A stretch of DNA of 64,000 bases. It comes from Enterovibrio sp051650965. Lineage in GTDB: Bacteria > Pseudomonadota > Gammaproteobacteria > Enterobacterales > Vibrionaceae. This document shows positions 43,788 to 53,514 of the stretch, in pieces (the first letter of the stretch is position 1; the number at the start of each line of letters is the position of its first letter). The notes under the pieces are model-generated. The model saw only the letters and a list, made by a program, of their open reading frames with translations. It was not told where the DNA came from and searched no databases. The stretch covers positions 1 through 64,000 of the forward strand of contig JBOFRL010000041.1 in the NCBI GenBank assembly GCA_051650965.1, read 5' to 3'. A program made the position numbers and the translations under genes.

Positions 43788-44351
43788 CTACTTCGCCTCA
43801 CTCGACTCACGCGCTTCTCTCTTCACAATCGCCTGATGCATATAGAAAATTTGCGCTGGAGAACTGAAAGTCACCTTATCATTGTCTAGCAGCTGCGCGC
43901 TGATACTGTGCTCGCCGCGCACGACATTTTCCAGCGTATGCACCACCCTTGTTGATGCAGGCTGCGCCTGCCCATCGAGCATCACGCGCAGCGTCTGCCC
44001 CTTCGCAAGCGGCTGATCGCTGCCCAAAGAGACCGTCACCTTTCCGGTGTTGTCGCGAATTGTCTGCTTATTTTCAGGCGCTATCAAAAAAACCTTGCTG
44101 GCGCGCGCAGGCTTTGAGTCTTCAGGAACATTTTGCGAGGTGGGAAACGGTGGCATCTCCGGCGCGCTGGTCGCCTCTGGCGGCGCGGCTGGCGGCTCTG
44201 CAGGTCCAATAAGCCTGCGCGTTGTGTAGCTCTGATCTGGTGGCGTATCGCTAAAATTGATGATGCCATTTGCATCACGCCATTCATAATATTCTTGTGC
44301 ATGCGTGACGCTGCTTAAGATCAGCAGCCCCACTAACAGACTAATGCGCAT
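43788..44351 (-). CDS. DUF4124-domain exported protein
   Basis: A 187-residue periplasmic protein. The signal peptide ends at THAQ (about residue 19); the DUF4124 domain follows (YYEWRDANGIINFSDTPPD), then a Pro/Ala-rich linker (residues 55-85) and a C-terminal beta-sandwich-like part. The ATG at 44351 is preceded by AAGGAG. DUF4124 genes lie between glnA and ntrB in several relatives; here the partner ntrBC genes are missing. Function unknown. Confidence 0.82.
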   Translation of the reverse strand: MRISLLVGLLILSSVTHAQEYYEWRDANGIINFSDTPPDQSYTTRRLIGPAEPPAAPPEATSAPEMPPFPTSQNVPEDSKPARASKVFLIAPENKQTIRDNTGKVTVSLGSDQPLAKGQTLRVMLDGQAQPASTRVVHTLENVVRGEHSISAQLLDNDKVTFSSPAQIFYMHQAIVKREARESSEAK

Positions 44352-44420
44352 CAACTCTCCTTATCCCTTCGATATTACAAGCTTTTTTATTGCATATAAG
44401 CACAAAATATAAGCACAGAG

Positions 44421-44446
44421 TAAAAAGCTCGCGGTTAAACGAGCTT
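44421..44446 (-). terminator. glnA terminator
   Basis: On the minus strand AAGCTCG-TTTAACCG-CGAGCTT is followed by TTTTA, 39 nt after the glnA stop. Confidence 0.8.
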
Positions 44447-44484
44447 AAATTTGGAGAGAGATAAACAAGAAAACGCAAAATCCG

Positions 44485-45894
44485 TTATACCGAATAGTAA
44501 AGTTCAAACTCCAGCGGGTGCACCGCCATGTTGACTTTCCTCACTTCCGCTTTTTTGATCTCAATGTATGCATCGATAAGATCGTTAGAAAAAACGCCGC
44601 CCGCGGTCAAGAATGCGCGATCCTTGTCAAGGCACTGCAGCGCCATTTCAAGCGATTCGGCGACAGTCGGAATATTTGACGCCTCTTCTGGTGGCAAATC
44701 ATAAAGATTTTTATCCATCGCATCGCCTGGGTTGATCTTGTTCTTGATCCCATCAAGCCCTGCCATTAAAAGCGCAGCAAAACAAAGATATGGGTTACAA
44801 GCAGGATCAGGGAAACGCACTTCAATGCGGCGCGCTTTTGGGTTTGCCACAACGGGAATACGGATCGACGCAGAGCGGTTACGCGCTGAATACGCAAGCA
44901 TCACAGGCGCTTCAAATCCTGGCACTAGGCGCTTGTATGAGTTGGTGGTCGGGTTTGCAAGCGCATTGATCGCGCGCGCGTGCTGGATCACCCCGCCGAT
45001 AAAGTGCAGCGCCATCTCCGACAAGCCGCCGTACTGATCGCCCGCAAACAGGTTCGTGCCATTTTTGGCAAGCGAAATATGCACATGCATGCCTGAGCCA
45101 TTGTCGCCTACCAGCGGCTTGGGCATGAAAGTCGCCGTTTTGCCATAGGCGTGCGCCATGTTGTGCACGACATATTTGTAGATCTGCACTTCATCCGCTT
45201 TGGTGGTCAAGGTATTAAAACGCGTGGCTATCTCATTTTGGCCCGCCGTCGCAACTTCATGGTGATGCGCTTCAACCACAAGCCCCATCTCTTCCATCAC
45301 AAGACACATTGCTGAACGCAGATCTTGCGACGAATCAACCGGCGCTACTGGGAAATAGCCGCCTTTCACGGTTGGACGATGCCCCTTGTTGCCGTTTTCA
45401 AGCTTCGCGCCGCTATTCCAAGCAGCTTCAACGTCATCAATTTTAAAAAATGACTCAGACATGCTGGTTGAAAAACGTACGTCATCGAACAAGAAAAACT
45501 CAGGCTCTGGCCCCACCAGCACCGTATCGGCGATGCCGCAGCTGTGCAGATACTGCTCGGCGCGCTTTGCAATCGAGCGCGGGTCGCGATCGTAACCTTG
45601 CAGGGTGGTCGGCTCAAAAATGTCGCAGCGCAAATTTAGCGTTGGGTGTTCGGTAAAAGGGTCAAGCACCGCGGTGCTAAGCTCTGGCATGAGCAGCATG
45701 TCAGACTCATTGATCCCCTTCCAGCCCGCCATGGATGAGCCATCAAACATTTTGCCATCTTCAAAAAAATCTTCATCAATTTGGTGAGCGGGAATACTAA
45801 TATGCTGCTCTTTTCCTTTCAGGTCGGTAAAACGCAGATCAACAAATTTGACGTCATGTTCTTTAATTAATGCCAAGATCTCATCTACGGACAT
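44485..45894 (-). CDS. glnA: Glutamine synthetase type I
   Basis: ATP-dependent synthesis of glutamine from glutamate and ammonia; forms a dodecamer. The 469-residue protein has FDGSSMAGWKGI, GPEPEFFLFDDV, the ATP-binding NGSGMHVHISLAKNG and NRSASIRIP, and the adenylylation-site tyrosine in KNLYDLPPEE near residue 397, so it is the beta subtype controlled by GlnE. Divergence from typA matches E. coli. No NtrBC genes follow it in this window. Confidence 0.97.
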   Translation of the reverse strand: MSVDEILALIKEHDVKFVDLRFTDLKGKEQHISIPAHQIDEDFFEDGKMFDGSSMAGWKGINESDMLLMPELSTAVLDPFTEHPTLNLRCDIFEPTTLQGYDRDPRSIAKRAEQYLHSCGIADTVLVGPEPEFFLFDDVRFSTSMSESFFKIDDVEAAWNSGAKLENGNKGHRPTVKGGYFPVAPVDSSQDLRSAMCLVMEEMGLVVEAHHHEVATAGQNEIATRFNTLTTKADEVQIYKYVVHNMAHAYGKTATFMPKPLVGDNGSGMHVHISLAKNGTNLFAGDQYGGLSEMALHFIGGVIQHARAINALANPTTNSYKRLVPGFEAPVMLAYSARNRSASIRIPVVANPKARRIEVRFPDPACNPYLCFAALLMAGLDGIKNKINPGDAMDKNLYDLPPEEASNIPTVAESLEMALQCLDKDRAFLTAGGVFSNDLIDAYIEIKKAEVRKVNMAVHPLEFELYYSV

Positions 45895-46312
45895 TGTGCC
45901 ACTCTCCTAAACTGTTTCTTTGTTAAATTTCCTAATGCACAACAAACCAACCATTTTGCAAACGGTGCCGGTCTCTTTGCAAACTTGCTGCAAAAAATAG
46001 TGCGGATCACAATTTTTTGGCCATGCAAACGATTAACTTGCGCTAACTCGCATTTTGCTAAACGTTTTGCAGTTTGCCCGAACTGGGCGCTGATGTGTAC
46101 TATTTTTGTCATCCAAAACGTTTATTGCGCCAAGTGCTTATCACTCACAGCAGATCAGGACGCTGCGAATTTACTTGGCCGCGCGCAGATAATTGCTAGG
46201 TTTTAAGCAAAAATCTGTTAAATTATGACCGTTTTTTGGATCTGTGATGATAAGCGCAAAATTTAGTGAATCGCGCTTGCCCTCGCCTTTTTTGAGTGAA
46301 AATAGAGAACCC
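45895..46312. promoter_or_regulatory. Divergent glnA/typA control region
   Basis: About 420 nt between divergent genes. TGCAAAC occurs three times on the plus strand, at 45957-45963, 45978-45984 and 46024-46030; the first two are 21 nt apart, two helical turns. I found no sigma-54 promoter: the nearest GG...GC pair for glnA has 8 nt between the dinucleotides, not the required 10. No NtrC palindrome was seen either. Confidence 0.5.
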
Positions 46313-48142
46313 ATGTCTACATTACCGATAGATAAATTAAGAAATATTGCGATCATCGCGCACGTTGACCACGGCAAAACCACGTTGGTTGATAAATTGC
46401 TGCAACAATCTGGCACCTTAGCATCACGCGGCGAGCTCGAAGAACGCGTCATGGATTCGAATGACATCGAAAAAGAGCGCGGAATTACCATTTTGGCGAA
46501 AAATACCGCCATTAACTGGAATGACTATCGGATCAACATTGTAGATACTCCAGGACACGCCGATTTCGGTGGTGAAGTTGAGCGCATCATGTCAATGGTT
46601 GACAGCGTACTTTTGATTGTCGATGCCGTCGATGGTCCTATGCCGCAAACCCGTTTCGTAACGCAAAAAGCGTTCGCACACGGCCTAAAGCCAATTTTGG
46701 TTATCAACAAAATTGACCGTCCAGGTGCACGTCCTGATTGGGTTATGGACCAAGTTTTTGATCTGTTTGACAACCTTGGCGCAACTGACGAGCAGCTTGA
46801 TTTCCAAGTTGTTTACGCCAGCGCCTTAAACGGCTGGGCGACGCTTGAAGAAGGCACCGTTGGCCAAGACATGCAACCGCTTTTCCAAGCAATCGTGGAC
46901 AAAGTTTCACCGCCAATGGTTGACACCAGCGGTTCGCTACAAATGCAAATTTCTCAGCTAGATCATAACTCTTACGTGGGTGTTATCGGTGTTGGCCGTG
47001 TGACTCGCGGCAGCGTGCGTCCAAACCAGCAAGTCACCATTGTTGGCGCTGATGGCAAAACACGTAACGGCAAAATCGGCTCTGTACTGGGCTATTTGGG
47101 TCTTGAGCGTCACGACGTAGCCAGCGCTTCTGCCGGTGACATCGTTGCCGTAACCGGCCTTGGTGAGCTAAAAATCTCTGACACTATCTGCGACTTCAAC
47201 CAGCCAGCGCCACTGCCAGCGCTAAGCGTTGACGAGCCGACGGTGACCATGACATTCCAAGTTAACACCTCACCATTTGCAGGCAAAGAAGGCAAATACG
47301 TTACATCGCGTAACATTCTTGAGCGTCTGCAAAAAGAGCTTGTGCACAACGTAGCGCTGCGCGTTGAAGAGACTGATGATCCTGATAAATTTAGAGTTTC
47401 TGGCCGTGGTGAGCTGCATCTTTCTATTTTGATTGAAAATATGCGCCGCGAAGGTTTTGAGCTAGCTGTATCACGTCCTGAAGTTATCATCAAAGAGATC
47501 GACGGCGTTAAGCAAGAGCCATTTGAAAACGTTACTATCGACGTTGAAGAGACGCACCAAGGCGGCGTGATGGAGAAAATCGGCCTGCGTAAAGGCGAGC
47601 TGACTGACATGTCTCCAGACGGCAAAGGCCGCGTGCGTTTGAATTTCACCATGCCATCACGCGGATTGATCGGCTTCCAAACCGAGTTCATGACGCTGAC
47701 TTCAGGCTCAGGTCTGCTATACCATACTTTTGACAGCTACGGCCCGATGAAAGCCGGCGAAATTGGCCAGCGCCAAAACGGTGTGTTGATCTCTAACGCG
47801 ACCGGTAAAGCGCTTGCGTACGCGCTGTTTAACCTGCAAGAGCGCGGCCGTCTGTTCACGCAGCACGCTGATGAAGTTTACGAAGGTCAAGTGATCGGTC
47901 TGCACAACCGTGATAACGATTTGACAGTTAACTGCTTGAAAGGTAAGCAGCTAACTAACATTCGTGCCGCAGGTACAGATGAAGCATTGACGCTGACGCC
48001 AGCAATCAAATTTACTTTAGAGCAAGCGCTTGAATTTATTGATGATGATGAGCTGGTAGAAGTAACACCGCAAAGCATTCGTATCCGTAAAAAGCAGCTA
48101 ACTGAAAATGACCGTAAACGCGCAAGCCGCAGCGGTAATTAA
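46313..48142 (+). CDS. typA: Translational GTPase TypA/BipA
   Basis: Ribosome-associated GTPase that helps 50S assembly and stress or cold adaptation. The 609-residue protein has G1 AHVDHGKTTLVDKLL, switch GITILAKNTAI, G3 DTPGHADFGGEVER, G4 INKIDRPGARP, then EF-G-like domains and the BipA-specific C-terminus. The ATG at 46313 is close to the E. coli start; the open frame begins 69 nt earlier. A terminator follows. Confidence 0.96.
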   Translation: MSTLPIDKLRNIAIIAHVDHGKTTLVDKLLQQSGTLASRGELEERVMDSNDIEKERGITILAKNTAINWNDYRINIVDTPGHADFGGEVERIMSMVDSVLLIVDAVDGPMPQTRFVTQKAFAHGLKPILVINKIDRPGARPDWVMDQVFDLFDNLGATDEQLDFQVVYASALNGWATLEEGTVGQDMQPLFQAIVDKVSPPMVDTSGSLQMQISQLDHNSYVGVIGVGRVTRGSVRPNQQVTIVGADGKTRNGKIGSVLGYLGLERHDVASASAGDIVAVTGLGELKISDTICDFNQPAPLPALSVDEPTVTMTFQVNTSPFAGKEGKYVTSRNILERLQKELVHNVALRVEETDDPDKFRVSGRGELHLSILIENMRREGFELAVSRPEVIIKEIDGVKQEPFENVTIDVEETHQGGVMEKIGLRKGELTDMSPDGKGRVRLNFTMPSRGLIGFQTEFMTLTSGSGLLYHTFDSYGPMKAGEIGQRQNGVLISNATGKALAYALFNLQERGRLFTQHADEVYEGQVIGLHNRDNDLTVNCLKGKQLTNIRAAGTDEALTLTPAIKFTLEQALEFIDDDELVEVTPQSIRIRKKQLTENDRKRASRSGN

Positions 48143-48158
48143 TTAAGTTAAGTGCCAC

Positions 48159-48186
48159 AAAAAACGCGGCTAAGCCGCGTTTTTTA
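48159..48186 (+). terminator. typA terminator
   Basis: Hairpin ACGCGGCTTAAGCCGCGT with flanking A6 and T6, 17 nt after the typA stop. The symmetrical flanks allow it to act also for the convergent lipoprotein gene. Confidence 0.92.
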
Positions 48187-48232
48187 TTTGTCGCGCAGAT
48201 TGCCTCTTGTTTAAAAACAAAAGGCCGCGATC

Positions 48233-48868
48233 TTACTTTTTGATCGTCTCAATGAAGCGATCAGACTCTTTGATAGCACTGTTCATTTCCGTGATGGCAC
48301 GGTTGATGTCGAGCTTTAAGCTCGCAAACTCGCCCTTTAACGCGCCAATCGCTGCTGCATTTAAGTTATGTTTTAAATACAATGTGTTATCACGAAGTGT
48401 ATTGAGAACTGGCGTCATTTTTTGCTCGGCGCGTTTCATCGCGGCTAGCATTTGCTGATAGCTTCTCTGCGTCGCGCGTAATTTGCGCTCGCTGTCTTGG
48501 CGCAATTTTGCGTTGGTGTACTGCTTAAGCTCTTTGTTCCACTCTTCAAACAGCGCCGCAGAAACATCCTCAACCTCTTCAATGCGCGAGCGCACCGCTT
48601 CTACAGCCTCAACGCTCTCATCGTACTGCGCTTGCATCTTATTGTAAGTTTCTTGCAGCTGACCGCCTTTGAAATTTGTCAGCGCCGTCATCATCTCTAG
48701 GGCACTTTTGAACTCGTTGCTGGCCGCAAGCTGCGCTTCAGACGCAGCGGTCACACGGCTCACCATCAGGTCCCGTTTATGGTACCCTATACTTTCCATC
48801 GCAGAATAATATGCAGATTGACAACCTAATAGTGTCGCACATGCAAATAAAACGGCTAAAATACGCAC
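48233..48868 (-). CDS. DUF2959 lipoprotein
   Basis: A 211-residue predicted lipoprotein. Lipobox LLGC is near residue 16, then a body rich in Glu, Lys and Ala with heptad character, predicted as long coiled-coil helices. The pattern YYSAMESIGYHKRDLMVSRV fits DUF2959. The start is the GTG at 48868, with AGGAG five nt upstream; the frame extends 105 nt further without a signal sequence. Function unknown; likely an envelope protein of the periplasm or outer membrane. Confidence 0.85.
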   Translation of the reverse strand: MRILAVLFACATLLGCQSAYYSAMESIGYHKRDLMVSRVTAASEAQLAASNEFKSALEMMTALTNFKGGQLQETYNKMQAQYDESVEAVEAVRSRIEEVEDVSAALFEEWNKELKQYTNAKLRQDSERKLRATQRSYQQMLAAMKRAEQKMTPVLNTLRDNTLYLKHNLNAAAIGALKGEFASLKLDINRAITEMNSAIKESDRFIETIKK

Positions 48869-49165
48869 AAAAACTCCTAATTCATTACAATTATATTTCG
48901 ATGTTGATTCTAGCCTTTTCAAGATCAAAATGGCTAACTTTTCACTCCATTTATAATAAGCAAGTGATTGCACTATTTTTAAGCGCTTTAATTTTAAATA
49001 TCTTTAATAATTTCAAACGGCTAATGTGATTTTAATGGCAATATATTTTTTAATTTATTTTCATTGCAAATTGAACTATCATTAGCGCTAAAAATAACAT
49101 TTATTTTAAAGATTCATTATTCTCGAGTGAATTTATAAAATAAAACCTATGGTTGTAAATAAATA

Positions 49166-50092
49166 ATGATTGATGAAGATAAAGAAAAAAGTAATTTAAC
49201 GACAATACAAATAATTAAAACAGGTTTTTATTTTTTAAAAGCGTTACTGCATCGGGTTAATCAAGACCGCTTAAAGGTTAATGCAGGTTATATGACCTAC
49301 GTAACGTTGCTCTCTTTAGTCCCAATGATCACCGTATTATTTTCCGCGCTTTCCCTTTTTCCCGCCTTTTCACAAATGGGCGAACAAATACAAAGTTTTT
49401 TATTAAATAACTTTGTTCCCGCTTCTGGCGACGTACTTTCGCAATATTTAGATCAATTTGTCGCCAATGCTGGAAAAACAACCGCTGTCGGCATGGTGTT
49501 TTTATTTGTCACCGCATTAATGCTAATTTCGTCAATTGAAGATTGCCTTAATTACATTTGGAAAATTACCAAAAAGCGCCGCTTTTTCGTTTCATTTTCA
49601 TTGTATTGGATGGTGCTGATTTTAGGCCCCGTGCTACTAGGCAGCAGCCTTGGTATCAGCTCTTACCTTAGCTCGCTGACGCTATTTGGCTTTGAAGTCA
49701 AGCAGTACGGCTTAACCACGCTGCTGCGTTTTTTGCCGTTTTTCTTATCGGTCATCGCCTTTTTGGGGATCTACACCCTGATCCCCAACACCTATGTGCC
49801 GTGGCGCAACGCGCTAATTGGCGCAATCAGCGCAAGTTTACTGTTTGAAATATCAAAAAAATTATTCGCTTACTACGTGATTGCTTTCCCTTCTTACCAA
49901 TTTATTTACGGCGCCCTCGCGACTATCCCCATTCTATTTGTCTGGGTTTATTTAAGCTGGATCATCGTGTTACTTGGCGCAGAAATTACCGCAGTGATCA
50001 CCGATTACCCACGCTGGCGCCCGAATTTTGCTAAAGATGAGCTGAAAAAAGCCAAGCACGCTACGCACATCTCGTTGAATACAAAGGAGTAA
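49166..50092 (+). CDS. yihY: YihY/UPF0761 family inner-membrane protein
   Basis: A 308-residue membrane protein of the BrkB/YihY family, with about six membrane helices. Seen: AGYMTYVTLLSLVPM, SIEDCLNYIWK, YTLIPNTYVPWRNALIGA and YGALATIPILFVWVYLSW. The role is not established; early reports of RNase BN activity were later assigned to another gene. dtd follows after 2 nt, as in E. coli. Confidence 0.92.
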   Translation: MIDEDKEKSNLTTIQIIKTGFYFLKALLHRVNQDRLKVNAGYMTYVTLLSLVPMITVLFSALSLFPAFSQMGEQIQSFLLNNFVPASGDVLSQYLDQFVANAGKTTAVGMVFLFVTALMLISSIEDCLNYIWKITKKRRFFVSFSLYWMVLILGPVLLGSSLGISSYLSSLTLFGFEVKQYGLTTLLRFLPFFLSVIAFLGIYTLIPNTYVPWRNALIGAISASLLFEISKKLFAYYVIAFPSYQFIYGALATIPILFVWVYLSWIIVLLGAEITAVITDYPRWRPNFAKDELKKAKHATHISLNTKE

Positions 50093-50094
50093 GA

Positions 50095-50529
50095 ATGATT
50101 GCGCTGATCCAACGAGTAAGCCAAGCGTCGGTAACTGTTGAGCAAAAAATTATTGGCCAAATTGGCCACGGTTTGTTAGTGCTGCTTGGGGTCGAGAAAA
50201 ATGATTCTGAGCAAAACGTGCTGCGACTGAGTCAAAAAGTCCTCAACTATCGCGTTTTTGCTGATGATAACGATAAGATGAATCTCAACGTGCAACAAGC
50301 TGGCGGCGAGCTGCTGGTGGTTTCGCAGTTTACATTAACAGCAGAGACCAATCGGGGGCTGCGGCCGAGCTTTAATGGCGCGCCGCCAGAAGAGGCCAAG
50401 CGGCTCTATCAGCAGTTTTTAGCTCAGTGCCAAAGTAGCGGCATAACGGTTGCAAGTGGAGAGTTTGCAGCCAACATGCAAGTGAACCTGATCAACGATG
50501 GTCCCGTCACTTTTTGGCTGCAAAGTTAA
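50095..50529 (+). CDS. dtd: D-aminoacyl-tRNA deacylase
   Basis: Hydrolyses D-aminoacyl-tRNAs (and glycyl-tRNA mischarges) to protect translation. The 144-residue protein has MIALIQRVSQASVTV, the catalytic SQFTLTAETNRG near residue 80 and the cross-subunit NDGPVTFWL motif at the C-terminus. AAAGGAG overlaps the end of yihY, so the genes are coupled. Confidence 0.96.
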   Translation: MIALIQRVSQASVTVEQKIIGQIGHGLLVLLGVEKNDSEQNVLRLSQKVLNYRVFADDNDKMNLNVQQAGGELLVVSQFTLTAETNRGLRPSFNGAPPEEAKRLYQQFLAQCQSSGITVASGEFAANMQVNLINDGPVTFWLQS

Positions 50530-50600
50530 AAGATAAGCCTATATTGCATCGTATCTTGGCAGCTCATTAGTGCGAAAATACGATACAATGAAGCAATTTT

Positions 50601-50623
50601 CGAAGCGGGTCACTCCCGCTTCG
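50601..50623. terminator. Hairpin shared by convergent dtd and the AsmA gene
   Basis: Arms CGAAGCGGG (50601-50609) and CCCGCTTCG (50615-50623) form a 9-bp stem. The loop holds the stop codon of the minus-strand AsmA gene (50610-50612). No good T-run follows on either strand. A second imperfect repeat lies just upstream (about 50542-50590). Confidence 0.55.
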
Positions 50624-52565
50624 CGCTCAGACCACCACTTTTTTTCACAAGATCCCACTTCCCGCTCAAAATGATACTGCCTTCTTCATTTTCAATTTTG
50701 CTTTCCGCAAGGAAAATTCTTCCGCGATCGGCGGTGAGCTTAATATCATCAGCGCGAACTCGGTAAAGATCTTGCTCAATCTGTTGGTTTTTGCCTAATG
50801 TTTTATTGAGCAGCAGCTCAGGTAGGCTCGCGAGGGAAAACGTCGGCATCGCTTCACTTTGCGTGTTCAGCGATGGAGGCAGCGCAACAAAAGTGACAAT
50901 CGGCGCGGCGGTGAGCTCACCGCTGATGCTGTAGCGCAGCGCATCGTTACTTGACGCAAGCCCTGAAAGCTGCAGATTTAAATCGTGCTCGCCTCTTAGT
51001 GGCAAGGCCGCGATAGACCACTGCTGATAAAGCTCGCTCGGCAGCGCCAGTCCTTGCGCGCGCAGCTGCCACGGCTGCCCCTTGTCTTGTAGATCAAGAC
51101 GCGCATCAAGATCGAGATGCCCCTTGGTGAACGGCAAAACCGCCTGCAGCAGCCAAGTACCTTCGCGATTTTCACTGGTGACAAGCGGCGCGCGCAGTGA
51201 AATTTGATTGATGGTGGCATCGGCCGCGCTCACTTGCAATTTCCCTTGCCACAGCGCCGCCTTTTTCCCTTTTTTCAGCAGCAAAGCTTCGCCATCAACA
51301 TTGACTTTATTGAAGAAAAAAGCGTTATCCTCGCTCACGCTCGTAAAGTGAGAATTGTAAACAGCAAGATCATCAATTTCCAGCTGCTCTAACTTTTCCC
51401 ACCACTGTAAAAGCAACCCTTCATCGCGGCGATTGATATCTAAAGATAAATTACTAATAGCGAGGTTCGAAAATTTCGCTGATTTTTCATTAAATTTGCC
51501 AGAAAACGTCAGCAGCGCATCGTCCATCAAATCGCAGCTGAACGCATTCACACTCACCTGCTCGTTACTCACAGCCAGATCGGCCACCAGATCAGAGAGC
51601 ACCCAGTGCTCCGAGCTCACCAAATCGGCGTTAAGGGAGAACTCGGCCACCGGCTCAACCTGCCAGCGAATTTTCCCTTGCGACAACGCCAAATTTGCAC
51701 CAGACAGACTCAAATGCTCAACCGTCAGATCGGTCGTGTAGACATTAATATCGAATAAATTGAGCTTGTTAAGCGTGATTTCATATTTTTCCAGCCACGG
51801 CTGCAAACTTTTCTCTAGCACCTTAAATGCGTTACGCTGCACCCCTTCAATCGTCGCGTTGGCCAGCGTAAACTGCTCAAACTGCAACTTATTCGACTCA
51901 AGCAGCAACGCCGCGCTGATATCACCATACTGACTTTTAAATGACAACAGATTGATTATCCAGCTATTTTTATTTTGATTGCCCGCAAGCTCTGCGTACT
52001 TGAACTCCTCATCGGCGTAATTCACGCGCTTAGCTGAAAAAACAAAATCACCGCTCCACTTGCCCCACGCATCGTAGCTATTGTGCCAATTGTGCAGCTC
52101 GAGCGCCGCGCCGCTGATCTTAAAATCATTGAGCTGCAAATCGGCATTGCGCAGCTGCAAACGCTCTGCGCCAAATTCAAACGGAAACTGACGGTGGATC
52201 TGCTCATGCAGCGTCACGCCATCAATAGTGAGCTGTTTTAAAATAAGTTTTCTTTGGTAAAGCGTACTAAAGGGAGAAAAGGTCAGTGCCAGTTGCTGCA
52301 CACTGTAATCACCCACTTGGCCAACCATCGCCAGCTGCGGGCGAATGAATTTCACTGTCAGCGGCTCAAGCACCGAATAATGCATCTTTTGCGCGGTTAA
52401 TCTGTAATTGGTGAACTTTTCAAGTGCAAGCTGCGTCAATGGCAAATTAAATGGAGTATGTAGCGCTGTCAGTAAAATAAGTACGGTGAGAGCAAAACAG
52501 ACAAAAAGAAGCGAAAAAAGTTTCATAAAAATTCTGATCAAGTAATTCTTTGCTTTATTATTCAT
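50610..52565 (-). CDS. AsmA-family protein
   Basis: A 651-residue envelope protein with one N-terminal membrane segment (near residues 14-32) and a large periplasmic body of beta-rich repeats, the architecture of AsmA/TamB-like proteins now linked to lipid transport to the outer membrane. Seen: NYRLTAQKMHYSVLEPLTVKF, cut into the usual N-terminal chorein-like segment, and LGGQ-type loops are absent. It is similar in length to E. coli AsmA (617). A second ATG at 52526 would shorten it by 13 residues. No partner gene is linked. Confidence 0.8.
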   Translation of the reverse strand: MNNKAKNYLIRIFMKLFSLLFVCFALTVLILLTALHTPFNLPLTQLALEKFTNYRLTAQKMHYSVLEPLTVKFIRPQLAMVGQVGDYSVQQLALTFSPFSTLYQRKLILKQLTIDGVTLHEQIHRQFPFEFGAERLQLRNADLQLNDFKISGAALELHNWHNSYDAWGKWSGDFVFSAKRVNYADEEFKYAELAGNQNKNSWIINLLSFKSQYGDISAALLLESNKLQFEQFTLANATIEGVQRNAFKVLEKSLQPWLEKYEITLNKLNLFDINVYTTDLTVEHLSLSGANLALSQGKIRWQVEPVAEFSLNADLVSSEHWVLSDLVADLAVSNEQVSVNAFSCDLMDDALLTFSGKFNEKSAKFSNLAISNLSLDINRRDEGLLLQWWEKLEQLEIDDLAVYNSHFTSVSEDNAFFFNKVNVDGEALLLKKGKKAALWQGKLQVSAADATINQISLRAPLVTSENREGTWLLQAVLPFTKGHLDLDARLDLQDKGQPWQLRAQGLALPSELYQQWSIAALPLRGEHDLNLQLSGLASSNDALRYSISGELTAAPIVTFVALPPSLNTQSEAMPTFSLASLPELLLNKTLGKNQQIEQDLYRVRADDIKLTADRGRIFLAESKIENEEGSIILSGKWDLVKKSGGLSAKRE

Positions 52566-53078
52566 GTTATCAATAGCCTTTGATCTCGTATCTTGTAATA
52601 CTCAAAAAGACATCATTTTTTGCTCAATGAGTAACCCCAAAGTTTTTATAATTTTTCCATTAAAAAAAGTGTGATTTATAGATAATTCAATGATTTTACG
52701 ATGATATTTTCTTTTAGCAATGAGTTAATTTGACAAATTTTCCAGACATTTTCACCGCAACAATTAAATAAGTTTCATATCGCTTGCGGCGCGACAATAT
52801 TTTCCTCGTTATTCAACTAGTTCCTGAACGCTAAAATCCGTATTTTCTCAAAAACAAGCCAGCAAAATTGATTGCGCTCAAATATTAAAAGATAAAGTCA
52901 AACAATCTCTATTTTCAGATAATGCCAGCGGCCGCTGATTATATTTGAGCTAATTCATATTTTTGACAATTGTGAGATATACAAAACGAGCAAAAAGTAT
53001 TATTTAGAATATAAAGGATCGCTGTTTTATTCTCTGCGAGTAGCGCAGTAATTTTTTGAAGTATTAAAGGAGGATGCT
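52566..53078. other. AT-rich intergenic region before uspB
   Basis: About 513 nt, strongly AT-rich, without a convincing open frame. TTGACA occurs at about 52963, but no -10 element lies at the right spacing. The last 15 nt hold AAAGGAGGA, the ribosome-binding site of uspB. Nothing else is recognised. Confidence 0.5.
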
Positions 53079-53411
53079 GTGGGTGATGCTTTAATTATTG
53101 CCATTTTTTTCGTAACGGTGGTCAATATTCTTCGCTATATCAGCTCGTTGCGTGTATTGCTGTATCTATTGCGCGAAGCAAATCCGATGCTTTATCAAAA
53201 AATTGGCGGCGAGGATTTTTTCTTTGATACCAATGATATGAGCAAGCCCAAACGGCTTTTTCACTATATAAAATGTCAAGAATATCAACATCATCACGAT
53301 GAAGCGTTCATCGCTAAATGCAACAAGGTGCGATACCTTTCTAAATTGTGCTCATCGCTTTTTGTTGCATTGCTTGTCAGCCCATTTTTTGTGGCGCTGC
53401 TAGGATTATAA
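53079..53411 (+). CDS. uspB: Universal stress protein B
   Basis: A 110-residue inner-membrane protein with two hydrophobic segments (about residues 3-25 and 88-109). It follows E. coli UspB along its length: NILRYISSLRVLLYLLREANP parallels the NMARYFSSLRALL region, and the loop has FHYIKCQEYQHHHDEAFI. In E. coli UspB is induced by RpoS in stationary phase and protects against ethanol. The start is GTG with AGGAGG five nt upstream. Confidence 0.85.
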   Translation: MGDALIIAIFFVTVVNILRYISSLRVLLYLLREANPMLYQKIGGEDFFFDTNDMSKPKRLFHYIKCQEYQHHHDEAFIAKCNKVRYLSKLCSSLFVALLVSPFFVALLGL

Positions 53412-53514
53412 AGTTTTAGATAGCTTATTATTTTAATAATAGATTTTTATAAATTCGCACTTTCAATGTGTTAAAGAAAAAGGGCAAATAAAACACTACA
53501 AAAATAAAAAATGG

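Noticed and set aside
45895..46020. Sigma-54 promoter for glnA (GGCACCGTTTGC on the minus strand)
   Set aside because: Only 8 nt separate GG and GC; sigma-54 needs 10.
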